Below, piece after piece: positions 36,001 through 48,800 of a stretch of 64,000 nt of DNA (positions are counted from its first letter, which is position 1; each line of letters begins with the position of its first letter). The stretch is taken from assembly GCF_004027225.2 (NCBI RefSeq), contig NC_044288.2:1952719-2016718 (forward strand), in the 5' to 3' direction. Position numbers and translations under genes: made by a program. Under the pieces are notes generated by a model that saw only the letters and a list, made by a program, of their open reading frames with translations, was not told where the DNA came from and made no database searches. This DNA comes from Strigops habroptila. Lineage: Eukaryota > Chordata > Aves > Psittaciformes > Psittacidae.

Positions 36001-39000
36001 ATGCCACAGCAGGGAGCTGAGTCTAGACAGGACTAGTGCTCAGGCTGAGGAGCATGATCCATCTCCCCTGCTCAGCTTGTTCTTGGCCCTGCTGCTGCAG
36101 GAGGGTGAGGATGGAAAATGCTCCCATTTTCCAAGAGCCTCATTTCATGAAGGCCAGCCCCTGAGAGATGAGAATTCTCTGGCTCAATATCGACTTGATC
36201 ATCCCCAGAGAGGAAGGACACCTCCCCTATTAAATCCTGGAGGCCACAACTGCTTGCTGCTCCTCCTCCAGTCCCGAATTCATGTGATCTTTGCCATGCC
36301 ATCACTTTCAGTGATCTTTTTTGCTCACTGAAGGATTCACTAGGATCAGTCTGGGTCTGGACATCCAAAAGGTGTCACTGCTGGGTGTGTGTCTCCCATC
36401 TGTGAGAAAGAGGAGCTCCAAAGGGTCTGGGTGTTGGTTGGGGATGAGAGAAAGGAATAAGGTCATCGCTCTGCTGAGTGTGGAGCAGCACTGACCTTGC
36501 TGGGGAATTCTGTGCTCCCATTATTCTCGCTGTTCCCAGGGGAACATTCACGAAGAGTGAAGTCACTTGTTAGGAGACACTGACGCTACAGCCAGAATAT
36601 TTTCAGCCACATTCAGGCGGCTGGGACCGACCATAAATCCAACAAGTGTTACTGGAGACATGCACACGTGCACCCTGCAGCCCCAGCAGGGCAGCGCTGT
36701 GCAATGGTTACAAAGCAATGAAGGTAATATTTGATGGAAGTCAGAAGAAATGACTCCTCCTCACCCTGCTCAACCTCCTGAGGGTAGTCGGGGTCTCAGC
36801 AATATTGCTGTGCCTTTGGGTTCAGGGCACAAGGTGGAGAATGTGAATTAAATTGGAGCAGAGGAGAGGGAACAGGAGTCCAACCTGTTGCACTGAGCAC
36901 TGGAAGGACTGTGCCAAGCCCATGAGGTAAAACCTTCCCCCAGAGATGCCAGGAAAGGCTTTACACTGGCAGCTCCCTTGGGAAGGAGCTGGCAGCTACA
37001 CAGGTCCAGCTTGCAGCTGGAAACTAGGGCATGCTCTGGAGTGAGGAATAAACAGGAGCCTCAGGCTATTGCTTCCATGGCCTGCCTTTCCCCATGACAA
37101 TGGCCCACCGGTGCTGCAGCAGCGTGTTCTGTCCTGCTCGCTGTGAGAGGGTCGTTGCTGGATGTTCTCAGACCACCTGAGAGACAGCGGATCAAGCACA
37201 AACTGTGTATCAAAACTCTCCTGTCAAACAGAGAAAAGCAAAAGAAACACTTCTATTTACTACTGCTGAATCTCAACCCTCCGGAGTGCTCATCAAAGCA
37301 TTCCCTTCCCAGACTTGCAAGGCACACTCTGCATTTCCTCCCGGCTGTCACTGTCAGGCTGTAATAGGAAACAGCAGAGAGAACGTGGTATGTGGCTGGG
37401 GTGAGATGAATGAGCTGCTCCGTGCTCTGCTCTGCTGTCAAAACTCTTTCAAAGGGCCAGTTCTTTCACACGTGTCTAATGCAACTCATATTCTCAGCAG
37501 AGAGCTCCTAGAACCTCACTGGTAGTTAAGACTTGCATACCTGCATTTCCAGGTCCCATATCCAGCTACAGGAAGGACCCTGAGCCAGGTCCTTTCCTAC
37601 TCCCTTCCCTGCCCTTGCTCCATCTCCTGCTGCTGTGACTTTGCCTGTGTAAAGGCTCTGCTCTCCCTCCTTGCAGACAGCCCATCAGCTCCAGTAAATG
37701 TCACAGTCAGACACCTGAAAGCCAACTCAGCCGTTGTGACTTGGGATGTTCTGGAAGATGAAGTTGTCATTGGATTTGCGATTTCCCAGCAGGTATGGTG
37801 CCTCCAGTTACCCAGTTTCGGTCACATCCATCTTCACCCCAGGTACCCTCAGTTTCCAAGTTCTCTTGCTGCAGTTTAAGCCCATTCCTTCTCGTCCTGT
37901 CCCTCGTGGTCTGGGAGGGGACGTGACTCCCTGTCCTCTTTGCAGCAGCGCTTCATGTGTTGGTAGCTGCAGAGAGGAACGGGTCCGATGGTCTCCACGT
38001 CCCTGGTGGACAGGGCAGGAAGCAGTGGTCTTACAGCAGCAGTGCACAGGGGAGGCCTCTCCACCACTCTCTGCTCTCCTCTCTCGGCTTCCAGAAGAAG
38101 GACGTGCGGATGCTGCGCTTCATCCAGGAGGTGAACACCACCACCCGCTCCTGTGCCCTCTGGGACCTAGAGGAGGACACCGAGTACATTGTGCATGTCC
38201 AGGCCATCAGCATCCAAGGCCAGAGCCCTGCCAGTGAGCCAGTCCTCTTCAAGACCCCCAGGGAAGCTGAGAAACTAGCCTCTAAAAATAAAGGCAAGTG
38301 TGGGTGAGTTCCTATGTGGCCCCTGGGATGCCCAGGCAGAGCAGGGCTCTGCAGAGAGGGAAGTGGTACCCTGTGCAGTGGGAATACCCAGGTTCGACAC
38401 ACACCGGGGCCCCACATGGACATGTGGGATACCCTGAGTGTCCCCAGCAGACAAGGCTGACAGGGAGATGCTGCCAAAGCTGGCTGTTCATTTCTCCCAT
38501 TTCACATGAGGTTTAACAGGTAAAGAGAGGAGGAGAAGGTTTCCAGAGTGGGAGCTGTGTCCCAGCATCCTTGCAAGTGGAGAATGCCAGGAGAAATCCC
38601 TGAGCAGCCTGTGAACTCCTGTGGAACTAGACCCCTGGATGGCACTGGGCACAGCACCACTGTGCTCACAGGGTGCTCACTGAGCCTCCCATGCTGGGAT
38701 TGCAGGACAGCAGGCGAAAAATCACCCAGAGACTCCCAGTTGTCTTACATTTCAAATATTCCTGCCAAATCACAGCAAGTTGAGGTTGGAAGGGACCTCC
38801 TGAGGTCACCTAGTCCAAACTCTCGCTCAAGCAACAATCAGGTTGTCCAGGATCATTTCCAGTTGGGTTTGGAATACCTCCATGGGGGAAATCAGGCACC
38901 TCCTCTGTGGCAACTCCTTCACTTGTTCTTCTTAAGCCAAAGCAGATTGTTGCAGGTTTTCTGGCAGCAAGAATCATTACTACAGAAAGGGCTGGGGAGT

Positions 39001-42000
39001 AAGTGCAGGGGGCTGGGACAGGAAGGGTGAGTGCCTGCCCCCTGAGGACCCAGCCTGTTGCAGGGCTCTTGGTGCTTCCCGGGATGTTGTGAATTCTCGA
39101 CTCTTGCTGCTAAAATGATTTGGTGCCTGTAAATACCGAATTGCTGCTCATCCGAAAGCACTGAGAGGAGCGCTGATCCCCGTCCCCGAGGCTGAGCTCT
39201 AATCTTAGTGCTTTGAAGCTGAGGAGCTGCATTACGCCCTGCTAAAAGGCTCTGCTCATTTCTGAATCCCACTGGAAAACCACGCCAGGCTCCGCACTGC
39301 TGAGCTGGAGGGGAGCTGCTGAAGCATGCGAGGCTTTAGGACAGGCACAGACCGCACCAACAGACACCAGAGGCAGAGCAGAGCTGCCATGGGGCCAGAT
39401 AACATGAGGACTTACCCCACAGCAGCTCCTCTGTGGTAACTGCCTGTTGATCCTGCCTCCCTGCTCCTTCCTCACCCCATCTCCTGCAGGAGATGAACTT
39501 GCAGCTGATGCTCTGCAAGAGGAAGGAAGGAAAGGAAGGAAGGAAAGGAAGGAAGGAAAGGAAGGAAGGAAGCTTGTGTTGTGCCACGACTGAGGGGTGA
39601 AGGCTCTGTCCCTGCTAGACTCTGATGCACTGATGAGTTGAGTCCAGGGCACTGGAGCAGCCTGAGCCCTGCGGTTGGGTTTCATGATCTCTCTTTCCCC
39701 TTGTGCAGATGAGGTGACAATGAAGGAGATGGCAAAGAAAAACCAGCAGCTGCGAGCGGGGGAAGTTCTCATCATTGTTGTGGTGTTGTTTATGTGGGCA
39801 GGTCAGTTGAATCCTTCTGTCAAATGCATGAAATATCCTTAGGGAATATTCCTAATAATACACTGGCTTCCTTGGTTCGCATGTGTAATCACGTAAGACC
39901 TGAAGAGAAACCCTTCCTCCCACCAAGAGCACTGCATACTCAGCTCTACTGAGCATCCCTCAGCACCACAAGCTGGGCAGTGCCACGAGCGGCTGAATCA
40001 GTGGTCTGATGTAGTCCAAGGGCATGTAGATAATGGACCTGATGAACCAACTGCTTAATTCCCCACGGCTAATCCTGTAATCTCATATCATGCACTGATG
40101 ATAACACCCTCAGCCATCCAACAGGATGCCTCCAGCCCTCCAGTGATACACTGTAATGATCTGGCTCTTCTATGCCTCCAACCCTCACGCAAAAGAGAAA
40201 TGGAAGAGTCTCACTCTCAACACCCACTGTTACACACACACTAGAACCCACTTCAGGAGCAATTAAAATAATGGAAGCATTGAAAGAGCAAATGGCCCCA
40301 AACATCAGAACACCAATAAACCAGATCCTCTCAGCAGCCACTACTAAAATACACAGAATAGGATTTAATAGGAAGAGGAGGGATGTTACCAAAACCACAT
40401 TAACCGAAAGGAAGGAGAAGCCTATGGGAGTGTGGGATGGCAGGAGGAGGAAGGAACAGCATAAGCTGAAAGCTGCTATCCCAAAGGGTGCTTTGGAGCT
40501 AAACTCCTGGCAATCTTTTGAAATTCCACCTAGTCCTCCTTACCCCTTGCGGCCACTAATCCTTTAATCCAAGCAGAGGCTCTGCTACAGGATGGATACT
40601 GCAGGATGTGATTTTATAAGCAAGATCAGCCGCAGCTGAGAGCACCCAGTGCTGTGGAAGGAGCAGTAAAACCATCCTAGGGCTGCTCTGCTGGGGGATG
40701 TGACGGGTGTAGTGAGGTACAAACCTTAACCCAGCCTCTACCAGAGCATCCTTCGACATGAAGATCCCTCACTATGACTTTCTGTAATATGTATGAATAT
40801 ATAAATTAGATTTCCAAAGAGAACCCAAAGAGTTTTCCAAGTTTGGGACCACATTTCAATAGAACTTACAGCAACTGTACAGAGGAAGGTCTCACTCCTA
40901 TGTTTCAAGCTAGCAAACAGGGAGAGGAAAATGCCTCTGACTCCTGCTCCACCAGCTTAGCACGTCTGAAGTGGCTGTAGCCAGCCCTTCAGCTTGTTCA
41001 GTTTGGAAATTACATGCATGAGTTAATGGGAAATAAAGTTTGCACATGTCTGGTTTCTATTTCGAGCCCCAGCATCCCCTGTCTGCCAGTCAGCTGCTGC
41101 TCCTGCTGCCACCTCCAGCAGTAATGAAACAGCATTTGCTCCCTGCGAGGCACAGAACACAGTGCTCCAGAGAAAATGGGCACCTGTGACCCGAGGAGAC
41201 TGGCAGGAAGGGAAATGAGCCCCGTGGTAAATCTCTGATCCATAAAAGACAGCCTGTGCCACTCAGTGGTGAACCCTCTTGTCCCAGCCGAGCCCCTTTT
41301 CCACCCAGAGAGCGTATGAACCGTCACACACAGGATTTTCCTTGGGCAGAAAAGAACCTGCCACCAGAGCACTGAGGGGCTGACAGCTTTGGCAACTTGT
41401 ATTTCCCATGGTAGCATAACGTTGTGCCCTCTAACAGTGGTGGTCTGTCAATCCACTGCTGGAGCCTGTCACAAGCCTCACTGGACAGGGGCTGCACCAG
41501 CTTCCTTCACCAGATACAGCCCATTTATACCAGATTCTGCTGAGATGAGATAACTCTGGGGAGGGATGTGAAGAGGAAACCAGTGATTGATCAGAGATGT
41601 GCCCCAAAAGAGGGGGATGGAGGGTTTAACTGTATCCTGTACCCTTCCTTCTGCAAGGTCTCTTACAAGCCAATCCAGGGGACACGATCAGATCCATGTA
41701 TAACATTCGGTTTGCCCTGGCAAGTGCCAAGTTTACCACAAGTTATTTGCACTTCCAGAGACTGGGCAGCAATTATTGCTCAAGATGATAACCAAACGAA
41801 AGCCTAAACTAAATTAAAAGGTTTCTAGAACCTCTAGTGCCTGATCTTTTCAGCATTTATGGCAAGTTTTAGTTGTGCACATTCAGATTTAAATGCCCTG
41901 CCAGTAAAACCGATCCCGAATAAGCACATGAAGTGACTGAACAACTGATTCATCTCCTACTGTAGCATCATCTAAAACTCAGATCAATGCCAGAACAAAG

Positions 42001-44074
42001 CATTTGCTAATACCACAATTTCCCTTCTAGAGAGATGACTTACATTTAAAAAGGAAAGGGGGTGGGTGGGGGAAATCTCTCTACATCTAGTGGGCTCTTA
42101 CATATACAAACCCCAGAAGGTTTTAACCTGAATGTATGATGATGTTTTAGCAAATGCAAACTGGAATGAACCTGTGCCCGGGGCTCTGACCTCAGACAAG
42201 GCTCTTGTGCTGGATTTCTGGTATTTCTCACAGCCCTTTGCTGCTCTGTGCCTCGGTTCTACCACCAGAAGCCACAGAAGGTGGGACTGTGGCAGATGTT
42301 AACCTGCTCTGCCAGGATCAGCCATTTGTTCACACACTCAAGACAGAACGTGAACCACTGTGTTTACCTGGGGGCAGCTGCCATAACAACGCTTCACATT
42401 CTAAAGCAGTTTGGGATGATCTGGTGGAAGCTTTACAGATGTTTTGCTATTAGGGGAGCTGGAACATTTTTCGGGAAGGGAGAAGCAGCATGTGCCTGGG
42501 TCTGTGCAAGCGCCGCGTTTGGAATCTGCAGGCAGAGAAGTTATTATTTGGTCAAAATGTCACATAAAAGCTGCTGAGAAAGACATTTGCAGTCTCCTAA
42601 CGTGGCGTGGCTGCTTCTCTCCTCATGTGCCTCTGTGTGTGTGGGAGGAAATTTCCACTGGCAGCTCTTGCTGCCGTCACTGTTGCATATTTGCAGATGT
42701 TGTCCTGCTGCTCCAAGGGCCTTGGCTGCATCACACAGAGGCAGGTATGGTACCTGCCCCTCAGCCCCAGCCCCGCATCCTTCTCTTCACCCCAGGGGAG
42801 AAGGATCAGAGGACACATTCCCACTAACCAGAAATTCCAGGAGCTCCTGTGTTTGCAAAGTAAAAATCCCATTTAACCACACAGTTAGTGGTGATTGCTA
42901 ACAAAACGTAGGGCTTGAAACACTCGTCCCATTTAATGACAGGGAAGTTGGAACAGAATTAATCTTCTGTCCTTCTAACTAGTTTAGCACAGAATTAGGC
43001 CTCAAGAAGGAAACAGCCAGAGGGCTGATGAGCTGTGTTAGAAAATGATCCTTAGGAGCAGTTGTGAATGCTGCTGAGATCTCCACCAGAAGGCACAGAG
43101 CCGGCTGGCAAGGAAAGGTTCTCTGATCTCTGCAGGCTCCAGGGGCTGAGCTCATTTGTGTGATCACTAATGCTTCTTCCTGTTAGGGGTGATCGCCCTG
43201 TTCTGCAGACAGTACGACATCATCAAAGACAACGAGCCAAATAACAGCAAGGAGAAGGTGAAGAACACCTCGGAGAACAGCACCCCCGAGCACCAGAGCG
43301 GAGGGCTCCTGCGCAGCAAGGTGAGAGGCTGCTGGCACAGGGTAGAGCATCAGCTTCTTGGCTAAATTACACCAAAAAGCATCCAAACAGCCTCCCTCCA
43401 GCTGGGATGCAGACAGGAGACACCCCTTCACACCCATGCATGTCAGTACCATGGCTTCATTAGCGGCCTGAGCCTCCCAGACACACCAGGACACAGCACT
43501 TCACTCCCAGTCCTGGATTAGTCCTCACATCCAGCAGGAAAACCAGATTTCAATCCGTATTGCTGAAATCTCTGGAAGAAACATGCAGGGAGCGATGCTG
43601 CAGTGCCTGAGCTGCTTGGCTCTGTAACCCTGCAGCAGCCCTTAGGTGCCATGGGGTAAAGAGCAATAGCTCTGAGAAGAACTGGTCAGCAGGAGCATGG
43701 CTGCTTAAAGGAATGCCATCTCCATAATGTGAGCAGGCTCGAGCCTATCATTTATACCAACATACTTCAATTAAACTTTCTTGTGTTTCTAACCCCACCA
43801 CTTCACATTTACTAATTGAAATAGCCCACTCATTCATGCCCATTCAGAAGCAGACAGTGAACATGCAACCCTAAAACCTCAACATTGCATTTTCATCCTC
43901 CTGAGGGGATGGGCACAAGAACTTTTACAAACCCCAAACCTGACCAGCACACTGCCCTGATCTCTGACATGGGTTTTTTTCTCTTCTTTAGTGATTCCTA
44001 TTCATCCTTTCTCCCTTTTTCTCCTCTTCTAGTTTCCAAAAAACAAGCCCTCAGTGAATATCATTGAAGCATGA
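29917..44074 (+). CDS. FNDC5: FNDC5, irisin precursor, complete
   Basis: Type I membrane protein whose fibronectin III ectodomain is released as the exercise-linked hormone irisin. Exons: 29917-29995, 37677-37792, 38095-38293, 39709-39801, 43187-43320, 44033-44074 (stop TGA 44072-44074), totalling 220 residues with exact phases. Residues 1-26 are a signal peptide starting MEPFLGCTG. The irisin part begins DSPSAPVNVTV. The FNIII domain spans about 30-118 and keeps both glycosylation sequons (N34 in NVT, N79 in NTT). The transmembrane helix is about 151-170 (VLIIVVVLFMWAG then VIALFCR). The cytoplasmic tail has the CRQYDIIKDNE segment and ends LLRSK then FPKNKPSVNIIEA from the last small exon. 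The third intron starts AAAG|GCAAGT, a GC donor; using the nearby GT gives an immediate stop. The start here is AUG, whereas human uses AUA. Confidence 0.97.
31958..32053. repeat. 16-bp tandem repeat, six copies
   Basis: Six head-to-tail copies of AGACATTCCTGGCCAT with few changes (ccac, gtcat, cactcc variants). It lies in FNDC5 intron 1. Confidence 0.95.
33960..34540. promoter_or_regulatory. AT-rich block in FNDC5 intron 1, possible conserved element
   Basis: Includes homeodomain-type cores (cattaataatgag, tttaatgag) and a moderately AT-rich run unlike the surrounding sequence. There is no coding signal. A regulatory role is only a guess from composition. Confidence 0.25.
35734..35743 (+). 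promoter_or_regulatory. MEF2-like site CTAAAAATAC
   Basis: Nine of ten positions fit the MEF2 consensus (YTAWWWWTAR) in FNDC5 intron 1. MEF2 and PGC-1alpha are known regulators of muscle FNDC5. A single short match has little weight. Confidence 0.2.
37830..37985 (-). repeat. Old CR1 fragment
   Basis: Antisense older CR1 type, recognised by tgcagtttaagcccattcct followed by 'tcgtcctgtccctcgtggtc' and a ccctgtcctctttgcagcag block. It fills most of the FNDC5 intron 37793-38094. Confidence 0.7.
38770..38905 (-). repeat. Old CR1 3' tail
   Basis: Antisense older CR1 terminus (gttgaggttggaagggacct, ctgaggtcacctagtccaaa) in the FNDC5 intron 38294-39708. Confidence 0.85.
39519..39572. repeat. (GGAAGGAAGGAAA)n microsatellite
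   Basis: Purine-only GGAA repeats with a regular 13-base higher-order period over about 54 bases, in the FNDC5 intron before exon 39709-39801. Confidence 0.95.
39802..43186. other. FNDC5 intron 4, no nested gene recognised
   Basis: 3.4 kb. A minus-strand frame at 40069-40398 encodes a strikingly hydrophobic peptide, but it has no recognised family. The rest is ordinary intronic sequence. Confidence 0.5.
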
Positions 44075-45810
44075 CAGCCTGCCATCTGATAGATGGACTC
44101 CATTCCTCACTCTCACTTCCTGCCTCTGAGCCTTGATGACTAGGGAGGTGAAATATTGTTGGAGCAATTTGGAAAGAGACCTTAGTGATTGTCACTTGCT
44201 GGCATACACCTCCTCGTCTCTGTCCTGCAAAACATCTGGCCAGAAAGAAAAATCCTGGGGAAAACAAAAAAACCAACCAACAACCAAAAACCTGAAACCC
44301 CAAAATGAAGATGGAAAAGCATCAGTGAGACAACTGCTGCCAGTGATCCCACCCGGAGTCATGAATCACCTGGGCTGGACAACTCACGCACGTCTCTCTC
44401 CACCCTCACACTCCATCTTCTCGAAGAGTTTTCCTGTCTTTGGAAGTGTACAAGGGTTTGTTGTATCTTTATTTTGTCTCACCGTCACTACATCTTGACA
44501 GTACTGAGGTGAGCTCAGGCATCAGTCACTGTCACTCCAAGTGAGAAAGGAGAAAAGCTCATCACAGACACAATGAGCAACCAGATTGCTGCTGCTGTGT
44601 GCTCTTGGCTTGCTTTGTTCCGTGGATGTGTGTTGTGTAGCACGTCTTGCAAGTGGGTTTTTCAAAGAAACCCAGAAAAAAAGGCATATCCCAGTTTCCA
44701 TCCCCACTGCAGAGGCTTTCCTGGTGTTCTCCACCAGTTAGGCTGCAGCACATTTCCACTGTTGCTGTCCCTCCTATCTCACACTGGTGCTCTTCATCTC
44801 AAACCATCAGGGCACGTCGAGCACTGAGGCACAGACCAAGATGAGGGGACATCACCAGCCACCAGAAGGATAATTTCAACCATTTTCTCCATGGTATTTT
44901 CAGCTGGGCCCAAGTCCACCCCCAGTGTGAGAGAAGGTCCATTAAAATGTAGCCAGTCAGCAAAAAAAACAAAAGACAAACCTCCTGATACCGGTTGCTA
45001 TGCAAGGTCTCCACTGGCAACAGCTATTTACTGCTAAAGGCTCTTGCCCAAGGGACCTTTTTCTGAGGGCTTAAGTTCTTAAATTGCTTCTTTTAGTAGG
45101 GTTCCTGTGGGAAGGTCTGCTTCTGCTTACACGTCCTGTCTGCACTGCTCCTGTGACACTGTAATGCAGGGATCTGCTGGAGGCAGCCCTCCAGCAAAAG
45201 GTGGACAAGGAAGGGGAAGGAGGCTGGAGTTCTCTTCTCTCTTATGAAGTGCTTGATGTTTGTAAGCTGACAGGATCCCCGGGACTGCTGGTGCTCTGGA
45301 AGCTGGTAGAGGCAAGTCCATCACATGGAAAAGATTTATTCTTTGTAGTGTGCCATGGGGTATCTGTATTTAATTACTCCACAAGACCACTCCATATGCA
45401 CTAGGGGATGAGGCAAGAATCTACTTGTTCCATCAGATACCAGGGTGGCCTGAGCAGGGATCAAACCTCTTACAAACCTGCACTCAGATGAGCCTGGCTT
45501 CAAAGTCCCTGCAAAGAAACAGGCTGGCAGGAAGAGTTCAGCCATCTCTCCTCTTCTACTGTCACCAGCCTTTCCAAAAGAGCCAGTTTGAGAGAAAGGC
45601 ACTAGGAAGTCCACATGCAGATGTGGTGGTGAACAAGTAAAGGCTTCGTGGTGCCAGTTTCCAAAGGCAGGCCAACCCCAAAGGTCTCTTCAGTGGATCC
45701 TTTGCCAGAACATACTCCTCCATCACCAAGAGGGAGAGGTCACCACCTCCGATACAGACAGAGCAATAAACATTTTATAATGTACAATAAAAAGATTAAA
45801 GGCATCTCGT
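44075..45810 (+). other. FNDC5: FNDC5 3' UTR (end inferred)
   Basis: Runs from the FNDC5 stop to just after two AATAAA signals (45765-45770 and 45786-45791). It has an A-rich tract near 44260-44300 (aaccaaccaacaaccaaaaa). Confidence 0.65.
45765..45791 (+). terminator. Tandem AATAAA poly(A) signals of FNDC5
   Basis: Two canonical hexamers 21 bases apart, followed by a T/G-rich stretch (tctcgtgtccttgtaacg). They are the first AATAAA pair after the FNDC5 stop. Confidence 0.6.
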
Positions 45811-48800
45811 GTCCTTGTAACGACTGATTTAAGTCATTCATCTTCGCCTGCTTTGAGCACACACACTGGAACAGGGGGATTTCAATGTATTGCCCAGAGA
45901 CTACAGCATTAAGTGTTTTCTCAACGTCTGGGTGTTGAAAACCAGACCAGTTCAGAGTTCACTCTGTTTGCAGGATAAGGGGAGGGGGGGAACTGGCTAG
46001 GTACAGCTGTAATGCTATTTATGTTGCAGGATTCTTCAGACATGTCTGTTCTCTCTGAAGAAAGAAATGCCATTTGGAATCCAGACCCCTCTAAAGGGAG
46101 ATTTAGGACAGATGGTACAGCATGTGCAAAATGATAAGGGAGATGCTTACTCCTTGTTTGGTAGAGAAGACTTAGATGTTGGTGCAGAGTTGAGTGTTCA
46201 CACCACAGTGTGGCAGGAGGTAAGAGGTTATCATTATGTTCCATAACTGCAGGCTTTAAAAGGTAATAATGCTATTAGTGAGAAGAAACAAATGTAGGCT
46301 GGCAGCAACTCAACTCATCAGAAAGGGACTCCAACTACCAAATTCCAGTGATTCTCTTAAAGGAAGTGTTTTCAGCAACTCTGAATTGATGCACTAAGTC
46401 CACACTTTAGGAAAGTTTCCTGTTATAGGAGAAGAAAGCTCCTTAAGATCCTACTTTTTGGAGGGTCACAAACATCAAAGCTTTAATTGCTGCTTCAGCA
46501 TCAGCTTCCACCATAACCCACGAGTCAGACACCATTAAGACCCTGGGCCTGTGTGAGCTCCAGCCTAAGCCCATCTTTGGCAGCGATACCTCATTCTTGC
46601 CAAAGGTTGCCAAAAGATACTCCCGAGGTGCTTCACAGGCAATAAAGAGATCAAGGGAAAAGCAAACAAGTCAGTGCTGAGCAAAGTGATGTTGGGCCAC
46701 AGAAGGCAGCACCCTAAAGGCCACCTGCATTTCCCCACATGCCTTTGCCTGACTGATTTTGAGTGCTTGTTGGAAGCAGGAGCTGGGAAAGGGAGGTTTC
46801 AGTAAGTACTAAAAAGCAGCAGCAGGAGTGGGCTGCACAACAGGGATCCTGGAGAGCAAGAACTGGTTCCCCATTGATCTCAAAAGCAAAGGAGAGCAGC
46901 CTTCCAGCCGGCTCCTCCGATGCCATTCCACCTCTGGGCACTAATCCCATTGATTTCCAAGAATCAGCTGAGCAGGGACCATGGGCACAGTAAGGAGCAC
47001 GAAGCTGCAAACAGAGCCCTTTGCCAGCATACGCAGTGCATGTTTAAAGCTAAGCACCACTTGCCTTCATCCTTCCAAGCACTGCAATATTATGCCTACA
47101 AGTACCATTGAGCCAATATATTCCTCCCCCACGAGTTTAGTGAGAGGGAGCTGCAGGAGGTGGTGTGGAGCAAACAATCCTGCCCAGCATGTCCTTCCCC
47201 TTCCCAACACAGCACCAGCCCCTTCACCACCACCTCCCCCTGCACTGTTCTCCATCTCCTCCATGGAAAATGAGAACATGAGGCATTTTATTCCCCGACA
47301 GCTCAATAGCATCAGAGGAGGAAACACCTACACAACTCCAGAAAGTGTTAGTATAATCTCAGCTGGTAATGGCTTTCTGGAGGAGATGCAAATGGAGAGG
47401 AACAGACTGCTAATGCCAGTATTTGCCAAAGACATTAAAGGTTACATCACTCAAAAGCATATACCACAGCTGCACATCCAGTCTGCTGATAAAAACGTGG
47501 CAATTCATTGACTGAGTAGTCAGACTCCACTTCTCAAGGAGTTGGAGATTGTACCATATGTTGCACCAAATGTAATTTCCCTCCATTTGCAGGAAAGCTT
47601 CCTAAAGGCACATTATGAGCTATTACTGGCTAGTGTGGAAGCAGAAGCCTTGCTGACCAAATTCAATCAGCTTTCTAGCATTTGTTAAAAAGCTGGATCA
47701 TCAGCACGCTCATTATGCTGAAATATCTTCTGTTGCCTCCATAAATCTGGTGTCTATTAAATCATCTGATGACCTGATAGATTCAAATGATTATGTTGCT
47801 CCTTGGTGCTTTAGCTCACACGTCTCGAGGAGTGTGAGCTGGATTCTGTCAGCTCATGCATCAGCATCAATTTGAACTAACTTCCAACTCTTTATTATTA
47901 GCACCGGAGCCAGGAAAGACACAGCTTGAATATTAGATCCCAGATGGAGTCAAAGTTGGCAGGCAGAAAAGCCAGCTTTCTGCTTCCAATCTGAACACAC
48001 TCAATGCAGAGCCACTGAGTGGCAATAAGGACATAGCCCCACGATGCCATTTGACACTTTGCAGCACATTGTTGTCCTTTTTAACTGACAAAACCCCACA
48101 CACACAGTGCCACCAACTGCTAACTACAACCTATTTATACCATCCAGACCTGTTTTGCAGAGGATACAGCCAACACATTACTAGACATCCTCTCAAACCA
48201 AAGGAATATTATCAGCTTCCACTATTTCACACTTCAGGACATAGCTTCTTCCTCCTGCTCAGAATTCCCTCCCAGCACAAACACAGGGAGGAGTTGGTTA
48301 GCTTTGAGAGGATGGCAGTAATATAATTTTAGTCTCATTGTTTTCTAGCTGCTGTTTTAGGCTGTGATAGTGACGGATGTTTTTATATTTTTAATTGTAA
48401 GACATTTCATCCCAGAGCTCACACAGGCCTTACACAAAACAGCTCTGATATTGCTGGATTCTGCTACAGCAAAGATCATAAACAGCCCTTGGCTACACTC
48501 AGGCAGAAAACGTGCAGCATGTCCTTCCACAAAGGCTTAACAGACAGTCTCCCCCTCCCCATGCAGTATCTCATCTGCACCATTCAGCATACATAAATCA
48601 CAGTTGCAATGTCAAAGAATGAAATCTCAGCAACGAGGCTGCCCAAAGCCTAAAGCAAAGTGCAGAGCTGCTCCACAGCAGTGTTCATTCATGTGAGAGA
48701 TTTACATCCACAAAGATGACAGAACGCACATTCTGGAGGAGGTACCAGCTTCTGCCCAAGGTCCTGCAGCACAAGGGAGCTGGTCTGGGCCACAGCACAC

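Noticed and set aside
38294-38310. FNDC5 exon extended to the downstream GT donor
   Set aside because: It would splice into an immediate stop, whereas the GC donor gives the conserved continuation.
40170-40400. Nuclear mitochondrial insertion
   Set aside because: The hydrophobic translation prompted the idea, but I could not align it convincingly with any mitochondrial gene I know.
46981-47511. 176-codon open frame in the FNDC5-S100PBP gap
   Set aside because: Low-complexity, Pro-rich in the middle, no splice or promoter context and no recognisable domain. A chance frame is the simpler reading.
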